A stretch of DNA of 15,267 bases from CAYPOY01 sp964412395 (GTDB taxonomy: Bacteria; Chloroflexota; Anaerolineae; B4-G1): NCBI GenBank assembly GCA_964412395.1, contig CAYPOY010000106.1, positions 1 through 15,267 on the forward strand. The letters run 5' to 3'. The notes beneath the pieces are model-generated. The model had not been told where the DNA came from and searched no databases. It was given only the letters and a program-made list of their open reading frames with translations. Positions 1 through 7,281 of the stretch are shown here, in pieces; the stretch's first letter is position 1; each line of letters starts with the position of its first letter. The position numbers were made by a program, and so were the translations under genes.

Positions 1-1
1 C

Positions 2-586
2 AGTAAGGCCAGCGCCGACCTGATGGTCAATGCCTACCACGTCACCTACGGCCTGCCGGTCACCATCACCCGGGGGGCGAACAACATCGGCCCATTCCAG
101 TACCCCGAAAAAGTTGTGCCGCTTTTCGTCACCAACGCGATTGACGACCTGCCGTTGCCTCTCTACGGCGATGGGTTGCAGGTGCGCGATTACCAGTACG
201 TGTTGGACCACTGTGAGGCGATTGACCTGGTACTGCACAAAGGGGAAATCGGCGGTATCTACAACGTCGGCACTGGCGCGGAGATGCACAACATTGACAT
301 GACCCGCCTGATTCTTAAACTGCTGGACAAGCCGGAAAACCTCATCCAGCCGGTGCGCGACCGGCCTGGTCATGATCGCCGCTATGCCCTTGACGTGAGC
401 AGGATCCGCGCCCTGGGGTGGGAGCCGGCCCACACCTGCAGGGAGGCCATTGAGAAAACGGTGCACTGGTACGTCGAGAACGAGTGGTGGTGGCGGCCCA
501 TCAAAAGCGGGGAATACTACCGGGAGTACTATCGGCGGCAGTACGAAGGGCGGGAAGTCAATGAACAATGTACAATGAGTCAATGA
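2..586 (+). CDS. rfbB: dTDP-glucose 4,6-dehydratase, 5'-truncated by the window edge
   Basis: This is the C-terminal part, about 194 residues of a family usually 320-350 long, of an extended short-chain dehydrogenase. The family converts dTDP-glucose to dTDP-4-keto-6-deoxyglucose in the cytoplasm for deoxysugar (rhamnose-type) and cell-surface glycan synthesis. The frame is open from base 2 and begins with SKASADL, the end of the catalytic YxxxK segment, so the NAD-binding half lies outside the window. TRGANNIGPFQYPEK, YGDGLQVRDYQYVLDHC and YNVGTG are close to the RfbB consensus, which favours RfbB over other sugar epimerases or dehydratases. The last residues (NEQCTMSQ) are encoded by an AATGAAC heptad tract that also supplies the TGA stop at 584-586, so the tail is probably not conserved. 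The cupin gene starts 3 bp downstream. Confidence 0.88.
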   Translation, partial: SKASADLMVNAYHVTYGLPVTITRGANNIGPFQYPEKVVPLFVTNAIDDLPLPLYGDGLQVRDYQYVLDHCEAIDLVLHKGEIGGIYNVGTGAEMHNIDMTRLILKLLDKPENLIQPVRDRPGHDRRYALDVSRIRALGWEPAHTCREAIEKTVHWYVENEWWWRPIKSGEYYREYYRRQYEGREVNEQCTMSQ

Positions 587-588
587 AC
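560..588. repeat. Heptad tract, AATGAAC family (copy 1)
   Basis: Four 7-bp units can be read: AATGAAC, AATGTAC, AATGAGT and, after one extra C, AATGAAC. The tract covers the 3' end of the dehydratase gene, and its last unit contains the TGA stop. The same word recurs at 13793-13862. It leaves no room for a Shine-Dalgarno sequence before the following GTG start. Confidence 0.7.
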
Positions 589-589
589 A

Positions 590-943
590 GTGCGTATCGA
601 GAGAGCTGATCCAAGCGTCAGTAAGGGGTGGTATGTGGGGCCGTGGAACTCTGGATTGACAGTCTCGGTCGGGTATGCGAATGAGGGAATTGACGAACCT
701 CACGTCCATAGGCGAATAACTGAGATTTACCTGGTAGCACGCGGCACGTCGGAGATGCGTGTGGAGCAGGAGACGATCACCCTGGAAGCCGGGGATATGG
801 TCGTCATTGAACCTGGTGAGGCTCACACGTTCCTATCCAGTTCACCCGAGTATTTTCACTTTGTGGTTCACGTGCCCGGTTTGTCGGCTGAGGAAGTCCG
901 TGCCGAGCGTTCCTCGGTGCATCACTCGCGCCTGGGGCTGTGA
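590..943 (+). CDS. Small single-domain cupin protein
   Basis: This 117-residue protein is a single conserved beta-barrel (cupin). Motif 1 reads GIDEPHVHRRITEIYLVARG, matching G(X)5HXH(X)4E(X)6G, and motif 2 reads GDMVVIEPGEAH. The two His of HVH, the Glu and the later His would form a metal site. Small cupins of this type include sugar isomerases, dioxygenases and ligand-binding proteins, and the sequence does not decide among them. The GTG start at 590 is 3 bp after the upstream stop and has no clear ribosome binding site, so translational coupling is likely. Its TGA overlaps the next gene's ATG by one base (TGATG). Position after an RfbB-like gene could suggest a sugar-nucleotide substrate, but that is only contextual inference. 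Confidence 0.82.
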   Translation: MRIERADPSVSKGWYVGPWNSGLTVSVGYANEGIDEPHVHRRITEIYLVARGTSEMRVEQETITLEAGDMVVIEPGEAHTFLSSSPEYFHFVVHVPGLSAEEVRAERSSVHHSRLGL

Positions 944-1653
944 TGAACGATCCTGACCACATCGCCTCCTTTCTCCTGAAGCCCGTCGTCCATGCCTGCA
1001 AGGAGTTCGACCTTATCGCCGAGGGCGACCGGGTGGCAGTGGCGGTCTCTGGCGGGAAGGACAGTCGCGCCCTGCTCGATCTGCTGCTCCGCTACCAGCG
1101 CAAGGCACCCTATCGGTACAAGTTGGTGGCCCTCCACGTTGTCGGCACGTCGGCTGGTTTCCCCGACCTGCGTGCTGAACTGGAGCCCTGGTTTCAGCTA
1201 CTCGGCGTGGAGTATCACTTCGCTCCGCTGGAACTGCCGCCGGAGGAACCGCTGCCGCTCGACTGCTTTCGCTGCTCGTGGAACCGGCGCAAGGCCCTTT
1301 TCACCTCGGCAGTCGCTCTGAGTTGCAACAAACTGGCTTTCGGCCACCACGCAGATGACGCAGCCGCTACGACGCTTCTGAACCTGATGTTCAATGGCCG
1401 GCTGGAGACGATGGCTCCCCGCGTCGAGTTCTTCGACGGTGCCGTGACTGTCGTACGTCCTCTGATCTACCTCCCGGGGAAGGAATTAGCCCGCTACGGG
1501 CAAGCGGCTGGCTTCCTTGATCCCCCCCTGTGTCCTCAGGGCCTGACCTCCAGGCGCGCGCAGGTAAAGGCGCTCCTACACCAATTCGGCCGGGATCAGA
1601 AGCAGATCCGCACTAACCTGTGGCGCGCCGCCCGCCAGGCAATGGGCTTCTAA
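943..1653 (+). CDS. TtcA-like PP-loop ATPase (tRNA 2-thiolation family)
   Basis: This is a 236-residue protein of the TtcA/TtuA group, which adenylates a tRNA base through a PP-loop and transfers sulfur using an Fe-S cluster. Visible signatures are the PP-loop SGGKDS (residues 36-41), the CxxC pair C108/C111 in DCFRCSWNRR, GHHADD (134-139), and a third Cys, C197, in LCPQG. That matches the three-cysteine [4Fe-4S] arrangement of TtcA. The N- and C-terminal zinc fingers of TtuA are absent, so 2-thiocytidine formation at tRNA position 32 is the best family-level guess, but the exact substrate is unproven. ATG 943 was preferred to the in-frame GTG at 940 because TGATG coupling with the cupin gene is typical. 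A 114-bp gap with a promoter follows. Confidence 0.82.
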   Translation: MNDPDHIASFLLKPVVHACKEFDLIAEGDRVAVAVSGGKDSRALLDLLLRYQRKAPYRYKLVALHVVGTSAGFPDLRAELEPWFQLLGVEYHFAPLELPPEEPLPLDCFRCSWNRRKALFTSAVALSCNKLAFGHHADDAAATTLLNLMFNGRLETMAPRVEFFDGAVTVVRPLIYLPGKELARYGQAAGFLDPPLCPQGLTSRRAQVKALLHQFGRDQKQIRTNLWRAARQAMGF

Positions 1654-1691
1654 CTCGCTCCCCGTCAGTGGCCTTCAGGAATCTCCCCCTG

Positions 1692-1726
1692 CTGCTTGCC
1701 TCTTGCTTCCTGCTTCTTGCTTCTTG
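1692..1726. repeat. Heptad tract, CTTCTTG family
   Basis: Five consecutive 7-bp units are visible: CTGCTTG, CCTCTTG, CTTCCTG, CTTCTTG, CTTCTTG. They lie in the 114-bp gap between the TtcA-like gene and argF. The tract runs straight into the extended -10 element of the argF promoter, and its third unit holds the best-placed -35-like hexamer. Confidence 0.7.
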
Positions 1727-1735
1727 TGGTATACT
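1707..1735 (+). promoter_or_regulatory. Predicted sigma70-type promoter of argF (extended -10)
   Basis: TATACT at 1730-1735 is preceded by TG and one base (TGGTATACT), an extended -10. The hexamer 17 bp upstream is TTCCTG (1707-1712), a weak -35. The expected start near 1742 gives a leader of about 26 nt carrying the GGAGG (1758-1762) ribosome binding site. The call comes from consensus matching only. No ARG-box-like operator was recognised. Confidence 0.5.
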
Positions 1736-1767
1736 ATTCCTAAACTTCACTTCGTCTGGAGGCATGA

Positions 1768-2697
1768 ATGGACCACTTTCTCAATCTAGCCGATCTGGCG
1801 CCCGACGAACTGCGTGGCTTGCTCAAGCTGGCGGTTGAACTGAAAGAGGAGTGGAGTGCCGGCGGCAACCGTCCTCTGCTCAAAGGCAAAACACTGGGTA
1901 TGGTCTTCCAGAAGCCCTCCTTGCGCACCCGTGTCTCCTTCGAGATGGGGATGATCCACCTGGGTGGGCAGGCACTCTATCTCTCCCCCTTAGAGATCCA
2001 ATTGGGCAAACGGGAAAGTGTGCCTGACGTGGCCCGCGTCCTATCTCGCTACGTGGATGGCATTATGGCGCGCGTCTTCGGCCACGCCGACATACTTACG
2101 CTGGCGGAGTACTCTCGCGTGCCTGTCATCAACGGCCTTTCCGACTACAACCACCCTTGCCAGGGCCTGGCCGATTTCCTCACCATCACCGAGCGCAAAG
2201 GCTCGGACCTGGGAGAGCGCAAACTGGCCTTTGTCGGCGACGGCAACAACGTGGCAACATCGTTGCTCTTCGGCGCGACCCTGCTGGGGATGGACTTCGC
2301 CATCGTCGGGCCGCCGGGCTACGAACTGCCCCCAGATGTTTGGACACTGGGACAGCGGTTCGCCGCTGCCAGCGGTAGCCACCTGCTGGCGACCCACGAC
2401 CCTCACGAAGCGGTCGCCGGAGCTGACGTGATCTACACCGACGTATGGGCCTCGATGGGCCAGGAGGTCGAGGCCGAGGAGCGGGCCCGCGTCTTCATGC
2501 CCTACCAGGTCAACGAAGCGTTGGTTGCGGAGGCCAGGCCGGACGTCATCGTTATGCACTGCCTGCCGGCCCATCGGGGGCGGGAGATCACCGATGGAGT
2601 CTGCGATGGCCCGCACTCGGCGCTGTGGGATCAGGCCGAGAACCGTATGCACGCACAAAAATCTATCCTGGTTCAGTTGTTAGCGGTTAGCGGTTAG
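1768..2697 (+). CDS. argF: Ornithine carbamoyltransferase
   Basis: This 309-residue enzyme matches the family's usual length. It transfers carbamoyl from carbamoyl phosphate to ornithine, giving citrulline in arginine biosynthesis (cytoplasm). The carbamoyl-phosphate loop is KPSLRTR (residues 49-55), with Leu where many relatives have Thr. HPCQ is at 129-132, the ornithine-binding SMG loop at 229-231 in DVWASMGQE, and HCLP at 264-267. The SMG loop and HCLP distinguish it from aspartate carbamoyltransferase. ATG 1768 has GGAGG five bases upstream; an ATG at 1764 is out of frame. It has its own promoter and no other arg gene beside it, so it looks monocistronic or leads a loose operon with the TPR gene 93 bp away. 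The final LAVSG and the TAG stop are encoded by a heptad repeat tract, so the native C-terminus may have been replaced. Confidence 0.95.
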   Translation: MDHFLNLADLAPDELRGLLKLAVELKEEWSAGGNRPLLKGKTLGMVFQKPSLRTRVSFEMGMIHLGGQALYLSPLEIQLGKRESVPDVARVLSRYVDGIMARVFGHADILTLAEYSRVPVINGLSDYNHPCQGLADFLTITERKGSDLGERKLAFVGDGNNVATSLLFGATLLGMDFAIVGPPGYELPPDVWTLGQRFAAASGSHLLATHDPHEAVAGADVIYTDVWASMGQEVEAEERARVFMPYQVNEALVAEARPDVIVMHCLPAHRGREITDGVCDGPHSALWDQAENRMHAQKSILVQLLAVSG

Positions 2698-2776
2698 CAG
2701 TCAGCCATCAGCAGTTAGTGGCTATCGGATGGCGGCTTCCGGTTACTGGCTCTATACAGCCAACAGCTAACGGCCA
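2679..2776. repeat. Heptad tract, GTTAGCG/GCTTCCG family (copy 1, 14 units)
   Basis: From 2679 the sequence divides without slippage into fourteen 7-bp units. It begins GTTAGCG, GTTAGCG, GTTAGCA, GTCAGCC, ATCAGCA, GTTAGTG, continues through GCTTCCG and GTTACTG, and ends ACAGCCA, ACAGCTA, ACGGCCA. The last three look like reverse-orientation words. The tract covers the last 19 bases of argF, including its stop, and nearly the whole 93-bp gap to the TPR gene. It ends where the AGGAAGGA ribosome binding site begins. The unit pair GCTTCCG-GTTACTG is nearly repeated at 8704-8717. Confidence 0.8.
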
Positions 2777-2790
2777 GGAAGGACAGGATT

Positions 2791-5106
2791 GTGGCAAGGA
2801 ATCGCAAGGTATTCGAAGAGGCGATGCAGGCCGGGGTCAACGCTGCCTGGGACAGAAACTGGGACCAGGCCATTGCAGCCTATCAGCGTGCATTGGCTGA
2901 GTTCCCCAACGATGTCAGTGCACTCACCAGTCTGGGGTTGGTCTACTCCGGTGCGGGCCAGTTGAAGGCGGCCTTGGGATCTTACCGGCGGGCCAGCGAA
3001 CTCGCGCCGGATGATCCCGTGCTCCATGAGCGCATAGGCAAGACACGGGAGCAATTGGGCCAGGGAAGAGAGGCCGCCAGAGCCTACCTGGCCTCGGCTG
3101 AGCGCTACCTGAGCCAACAGCAGGCTCCCCATCTAGCGCTGGAGCGTTGGCAGGACGCCGTTCGTGCCTGGCCCGATTGTCTGCAGGCTCATGCGAAATT
3201 GCTCCAGTATTATCAGCGTCAGGGTCAGGTGCGCGAGGCGGTCGGGGAGTGCCTGGTCCTGGCACGCATCTACAATGTTCACGGACAAAGTGACTATGCT
3301 GTCCAGGCCTGTCAACATGCCCTCAAGTTGGCCCCACACGACCCTGAGGCGCTGGCTGTCCTCGGTGACCTGCGCTATGGCGAACGGTTCGTCGTCGAAC
3401 CGGAAGCTGTGGTGCCCCAGGAGGAACCTGAGCCGGTCGTAGCCATAGAGGAGCCAGCAGGCCCCACTTTGCTGGATTTCCAGGTCACGCCGGTGGTTGA
3501 ATCTGCCGAGGAGCGGGGCGGCCCCATTGAGATCGCCCGCCAAAAGGCACTCACCGATCTCGCTGAGAGCTTCTTTGAGGAGGAAGGGGTAGCAGCACCG
3601 TCCGCTGTGGCCCGTCGACTCAGCAAGGTAGAGATTGATGCTCTGATTGGCCGGGCGATTGATTTCCAGACCAGGGGGAAGGTCGAGGAGGCAATTGCTG
3701 CCTACGAGGAGGTGGTCGACGCAGGGGTGGAGCAGCCCGCTGTGCACTTTAACCTCGGTCTGCTCTATCAAGAGAAACTACGCTTCGGTGACGCCATCTC
3801 TCAGTTCGAGCGTTCGGTATCTCACCCTGAGTACACGCTGGGCAGTCACTTCGCGCTGGGCGAGTGCTACCGCGCCCGGGGGCGCATTGACGAGGCGCTA
3901 GAGCACTTTGTCGAGGTGCTCAAGATCGTTGACCTGGCCACTGTCCAGCGTGAACAAGCCGATGATCTGATCCAGCTCTACGAGAGCTTGGCCGACAGTT
4001 ACATCGCCAAGGGCGAGCGGGAGCAAGCGCTGGAGTTCACCAACTCGTTGGTCGAGTTCCTCAGTGAGAAAGGGTGGGAGGATAAGATCGTTCAAGCGCG
4101 CCAGCGGCTCGACGCGCTGGCTCAGGAAGGGCCTACCTTGAGCCTGGCCGAGATGCTGGCCGTTCCAGGCTCAGAGCGTATCCTGGAATCTATAGCGATG
4201 TCGCAGGAGTACGCCAAGCGCGGCATGTTCTATGCTGCGTTGGAGGAATGTTACTATGCCCTGGAGCATGCCCCCGTCTACCTGCCCATTCACCGGCAAC
4301 TGGCCCAGGTGCTGGTGGCAATGGGGAAGGTGGATGAAGCGGTGTCCAAGTTCGTCGTCATCGCTGATGCCTACCGGATGCGTGGCAATGTCCGCCCATC
4401 TATGGCAGTGTATCAGCGTGCACTGAAGCTGGCGCCGATGGACACTGTGGTGCGAGCCAAGTTGATTGACCTGCTCATCAGCCACGGAGAAATTGACGAG
4501 GCGTTGGAGAACTACCTGATCCTGGCTGACAGTTACTACAACCTGGCGCAGATGGACCAGGCGCGCGAAGTGTACCAGGAAGCGTTGCGGCTAGCGCCGC
4601 GAGGTATCCCCGAACGTCGGTGGGAGGTTCGCATCCTGCACAAAATAGGCGACATTGACATGCAGCGCGTGGACTGGAAACACGCCATGGAAATCTACGG
4701 GCAGATCCGTAAACTCGCTCCCGATGACGAGCGGGCTCGCTTAACTCTGATGGATCTCTACTATCGCTTCAATCGGCCTGAACTGGCGATTGCCGAACTT
4801 GATGGTCTCCTGAAAATCTACCGCGAGAGCGGCAAGACACAGCGTATCTTCGCTATCATGGAAGACGTGCTCCACGAGCGGCCTGATAACATTCCGCTAC
4901 GCACCCGCTTGGCGCAGGCGTATCTTGACGCTGGTAACGTTGAGCAGGCGCTGGAGCACCTGGACAAACTGGGAGACCTGCAATTGGAGGCTGGGCGGCA
5001 TAAGGACGCCAGGGCAACTGTCCGGGCCATTATTGCGCTCCACCCGCCCAACGTCGCAGCCTATCAGCAACTGCTGGGTCAACTTGGCGAGTGGAGCTCC
5101 GATTGA
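2791..5106 (+). CDS. Large TPR-repeat protein upstream of cdaA
   Basis: This 771-residue protein consists almost entirely of tetratricopeptide repeats, giving it a scaffold or protein-binding role; no enzyme domain is visible. Repeat cores include WDQAIAAYQRALAEFPND (about residues 28-45), later SMAVYQRALKLAPMD and AREVYQEALRLAP. An N-terminal TPR block (about 1-200) is joined to a longer C-terminal block (about 280-771) by an acidic, Pro/Glu-rich linker (PEAVVPQEEPEPVVAIEEP) that is probably disordered. No signal peptide or membrane helix is seen, so it is likely cytoplasmic. The GTG start has AGGAAGGA seven bases upstream. It ends 17 bp before cdaA, which argues for co-transcription and makes an adaptor role for the c-di-AMP machinery a reasonable but unproven guess. 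Confidence 0.88.
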   Translation: MARNRKVFEEAMQAGVNAAWDRNWDQAIAAYQRALAEFPNDVSALTSLGLVYSGAGQLKAALGSYRRASELAPDDPVLHERIGKTREQLGQGREAARAYLASAERYLSQQQAPHLALERWQDAVRAWPDCLQAHAKLLQYYQRQGQVREAVGECLVLARIYNVHGQSDYAVQACQHALKLAPHDPEALAVLGDLRYGERFVVEPEAVVPQEEPEPVVAIEEPAGPTLLDFQVTPVVESAEERGGPIEIARQKALTDLAESFFEEEGVAAPSAVARRLSKVEIDALIGRAIDFQTRGKVEEAIAAYEEVVDAGVEQPAVHFNLGLLYQEKLRFGDAISQFERSVSHPEYTLGSHFALGECYRARGRIDEALEHFVEVLKIVDLATVQREQADDLIQLYESLADSYIAKGEREQALEFTNSLVEFLSEKGWEDKIVQARQRLDALAQEGPTLSLAEMLAVPGSERILESIAMSQEYAKRGMFYAALEECYYALEHAPVYLPIHRQLAQVLVAMGKVDEAVSKFVVIADAYRMRGNVRPSMAVYQRALKLAPMDTVVRAKLIDLLISHGEIDEALENYLILADSYYNLAQMDQAREVYQEALRLAPRGIPERRWEVRILHKIGDIDMQRVDWKHAMEIYGQIRKLAPDDERARLTLMDLYYRFNRPELAIAELDGLLKIYRESGKTQRIFAIMEDVLHERPDNIPLRTRLAQAYLDAGNVEQALEHLDKLGDLQLEAGRHKDARATVRAIIALHPPNVAAYQQLLGQLGEWSSD

Positions 5107-5123
5107 AAATTGGGGTTTGAATA

Positions 5124-5966
5124 GTGGCTGATCTCCTGTGGTATTTGCAGCGGCTCGACCGGATAGACATCCTCGACATCTCGCTTGTGGCCTTCATATT
5201 CTTCTGGCTCCTGTATCTGGTGCGCGGCACACGGGCCGTACCCTTGTTGCGCGGTGTGATCCTCCTCATTATCGTCTTTACCCCGTTGAGCGGTCTGATA
5301 CGCTTGCGTGCTTTCGGTTGGTTGGTGCAAAAGGCTCTCCCCGCGCTGCTCGTGGCCATCCCTGTCGTCTTTCAGCCGGAGTTGCGCCGGGCATTGGAGC
5401 GACTGGGTCGGGCCGGGACGTTGTTTGGCCGGGCGACGGGGGATCGCGCTATTTTGGAGCAGGCGCTGGCCGAGATTGCACAGGCTTGCCACACTCTCTC
5501 TGGGCTACGGCACGGTGCACTCATCATCTTGGAGCGTGAGACAGGCCTGCAAGAGTTCGCAGACGGTGGTGTCTTCCTCAATGCTGCTGTCACCTCTGAC
5601 TTGCTGGTGACTATTTTTGACCCCCGCACTGTGCTGCACGACGGAGCAGTCATCGTGCGGCGCGGACGGCTTTTGGCTGCTGCTTGCGTACTCCCGCTTT
5701 CCACCGCCTTTCTTGCAGATCGGCAACTGGGATTACGCCACCGGGCCGCCATCGGTGTGACAGAGGAGAGCGACGCCATCGCTGTTGTCGTTTCTGAGGA
5801 GTGCGGCTCCATCTCCATCGCGCACAACGGTCGCATCATTCGTAACCTGGGTGCCAAACGGCTGGAGACAGTGTTGAGCGCTTTCTACCAGCCTGTACTG
5901 GAGCGGGCATGGCCGCGGTGGAGCGCCCGACTGCGGCGAATAATAATGGGGAGAGATGAGTCGTGA
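5124..5966 (+). CDS. cdaA: Membrane diadenylate cyclase (DisA_N/DAC domain)
   Basis: This 280-residue CdaA-type cyclase condenses two ATP into c-di-AMP, a second messenger controlling potassium/osmolyte transport and cell-wall homeostasis. The N-terminus has three hydrophobic segments (about residues 18-33, 38-58 and 64-83) in the usual CdaA arrangement. The DAC domain follows, with catalytic LHDGAVIV (DGA at 173-175) and LGLRHRAAIG (RHR at 205-207), both intact, then VVSEECGSISIAHNGRI. Length and layout match CdaA rather than DisA, which has a DNA-binding C-terminus, or CdaS. GTG 5124 follows a weak G-rich site (TGGGG, 5111-5115). The 3' end overlaps the cdaR start by 4 bp (GTGA), indicating translational coupling of cyclase and regulator. 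Confidence 0.93.
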   Translation: MADLLWYLQRLDRIDILDISLVAFIFFWLLYLVRGTRAVPLLRGVILLIIVFTPLSGLIRLRAFGWLVQKALPALLVAIPVVFQPELRRALERLGRAGTLFGRATGDRAILEQALAEIAQACHTLSGLRHGALIILERETGLQEFADGGVFLNAAVTSDLLVTIFDPRTVLHDGAVIVRRGRLLAAACVLPLSTAFLADRQLGLRHRAAIGVTEESDAIAVVVSEECGSISIAHNGRIIRNLGAKRLETVLSAFYQPVLERAWPRWSARLRRIIMGRDES

Positions 5967-7201
5967 AAGCGACATTGCGTTGGATGGCGAGCAATGTGCC
6001 CCTGATGGTGCTGGCGCTCATTTTGGCCGCACTGGCCTGGGTCGTGGCCGTGGAAGAGAGTGATCCCACCTTGGAAGAACGCTATCCTCAGGCCATACCG
6101 GTCACGCCATCTGAACTGCCGGAGGGAATGGTCATCGTGGGGGAGTTTGATGAGCGTGTGCAGGTCACAATCCGAGCCCCCAGGTCGGTCTGGAACCCTC
6201 TTGCGGTTGATGATTTCGCCGTCACTGTTGAATTGACGGACCTGGGCGCAGGGATTCATCAGGTGGCCGTCCACGTGACGTTGAACAAACAGCCCTCGCG
6301 GGTGGTGCTGGTCGAGCCTGAGTACGTCACTCTGGAGTTGGAGACTGAAGTGGAGCGAACCGTGCCCGTGCACGTGCAGGTAAAAGGAGAACCGACTCTG
6401 GGCTATATCAGACGGGCGTTGGCCGCGACTCCGCGCCAGGTGACGGTGAGCGGGCCCAGTACTTACGTCACCCGAGTCGTTGAAGCCTTCACGTCGGTCT
6501 CCGTGCAGGACGCTAACGCTGACATCGAGGGAGAGTTCCAGTTGCAGCTCCAGGACAGTGAAAATCAGCCTGTCCCTTACGTCACGTTGACTCCTGAGGT
6601 GGTCAACGTGCGCATCCCCATCGAACCGTCAAGTTACTACCGCTCTCTGGCAGTCAAGGTTGTTCTCGAAGGGAATATCGCTCCCGACTACTCTAATCCC
6701 TATATCTCCGTCGAGCCGCCCAGCGTCACTGTCTTCGGTTCTCCCGGCGTCATCGCTGCGCTCCCAGGTTTCATTGAAACCGAGCCGATAGACGTGGAGG
6801 GGGCGCAGGCCGATGTGATTGTTCGACCGGCACTTAACGTGCCTCCGGACGTCGCGGTCGTCTCAGGTCAACAAGTAGAGGTGAAGATCTCCATTGAGGC
6901 CATTCAAAGCAGTCTGACGATGGAGATCACGCCGGAGCTTCAGGGCCTGAGGCCGGGCCTCACGGCCACTGTCTCGCCAGAGACCGTCGAGGTCATCTTG
7001 AATGGCCCGTTGCCTCTGCTGGAGACACTGGAGGCCGACGACGTGCGCGTTGTGCTGGATCTGTTCGACTTACCATGCGAAACACACCAGATTGAGCCAC
7101 AGGTAGTGGTGCCTGAAGGGGTGACTGCCCAAAACATCCTGCCAGCTACCGTGCAGGTAGATATTTTTGTTGCGCCGACCCCCACACCGACTGGGGACTA
7201 G
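5963..7201 (+). CDS. cdaR: YbbR-domain protein, CdaA partner
   Basis: This 412-residue YbbR-family protein has one N-terminal membrane helix (about residues 10-30, VPLMVLALILAALAWVVAV). The rest is an extracytoplasmic region of roughly four YbbR repeats of about 90 residues, recognisable from recurring strands such as VTVSGPSTYV, VTVFGSPGVI and VEVILNGPLPLL. It ends in a short PTPTPTGD tail. In Firmicutes, CdaR binds CdaA and modulates its activity. The 4-bp overlap with cdaA supports the same pairing here. The GTG start is preceded by GGGGAGAG inside cdaA. The next gene is der, not glmM, so the common cdaA-cdaR-glmM order is not kept. Confidence 0.88.
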   Translation: MKATLRWMASNVPLMVLALILAALAWVVAVEESDPTLEERYPQAIPVTPSELPEGMVIVGEFDERVQVTIRAPRSVWNPLAVDDFAVTVELTDLGAGIHQVAVHVTLNKQPSRVVLVEPEYVTLELETEVERTVPVHVQVKGEPTLGYIRRALAATPRQVTVSGPSTYVTRVVEAFTSVSVQDANADIEGEFQLQLQDSENQPVPYVTLTPEVVNVRIPIEPSSYYRSLAVKVVLEGNIAPDYSNPYISVEPPSVTVFGSPGVIAALPGFIETEPIDVEGAQADVIVRPALNVPPDVAVVSGQQVEVKISIEAIQSSLTMEITPELQGLRPGLTATVSPETVEVILNGPLPLLETLEADDVRVVLDLFDLPCETHQIEPQVVVPEGVTAQNILPATVQVDIFVAPTPTPTGD

Positions 7202-7238
7202 CCGTGGAGTCAGCCAATCTTGCGAAGGTTGTGCCAGG

Positions 7239-7271
7239 GTTTCCCCACCTGAGCGGACACACCGGGGAAAC
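7239..7271 (+). other. Perfect 8-bp inverted repeat in the der leader
   Basis: GTTTCCCC (7239-7246) and GGGGAAAC (7264-7271) are exact reverse complements around a 17-nt loop. The 3' arm ends 10 bases before the der ATG. No T-tract follows, so it does not look like an intrinsic terminator. It could be a leader hairpin near the ribosome binding site or a protein-binding site. It sits in the only gap (80 bp) between cdaR and der. Confidence 0.45.
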
Positions 7272-7281
7272 TGAGTGAGGT

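Noticed and set aside
940..942. GTG 940 as start of the TtcA-like gene
   Set aside because: ATG 943 lies one codon later and gives the typical TGATG overlap with the cupin gene; the difference is only one residue.
2041..2658. 205-codon antisense frame opposite argF
   Set aside because: Shadow of a well-supported gene; no start context or domain.
2747..2762. Small hairpin TGGCT/AGCCA after argF as a terminator
   Set aside because: Only a 5-bp stem with no following T-run; better explained by opposed heptad words.
2679..2776. CRISPR array
   Set aside because: The period is 7 bp and continuous; there are no 20-40 bp repeats with unique spacers and no cas genes.
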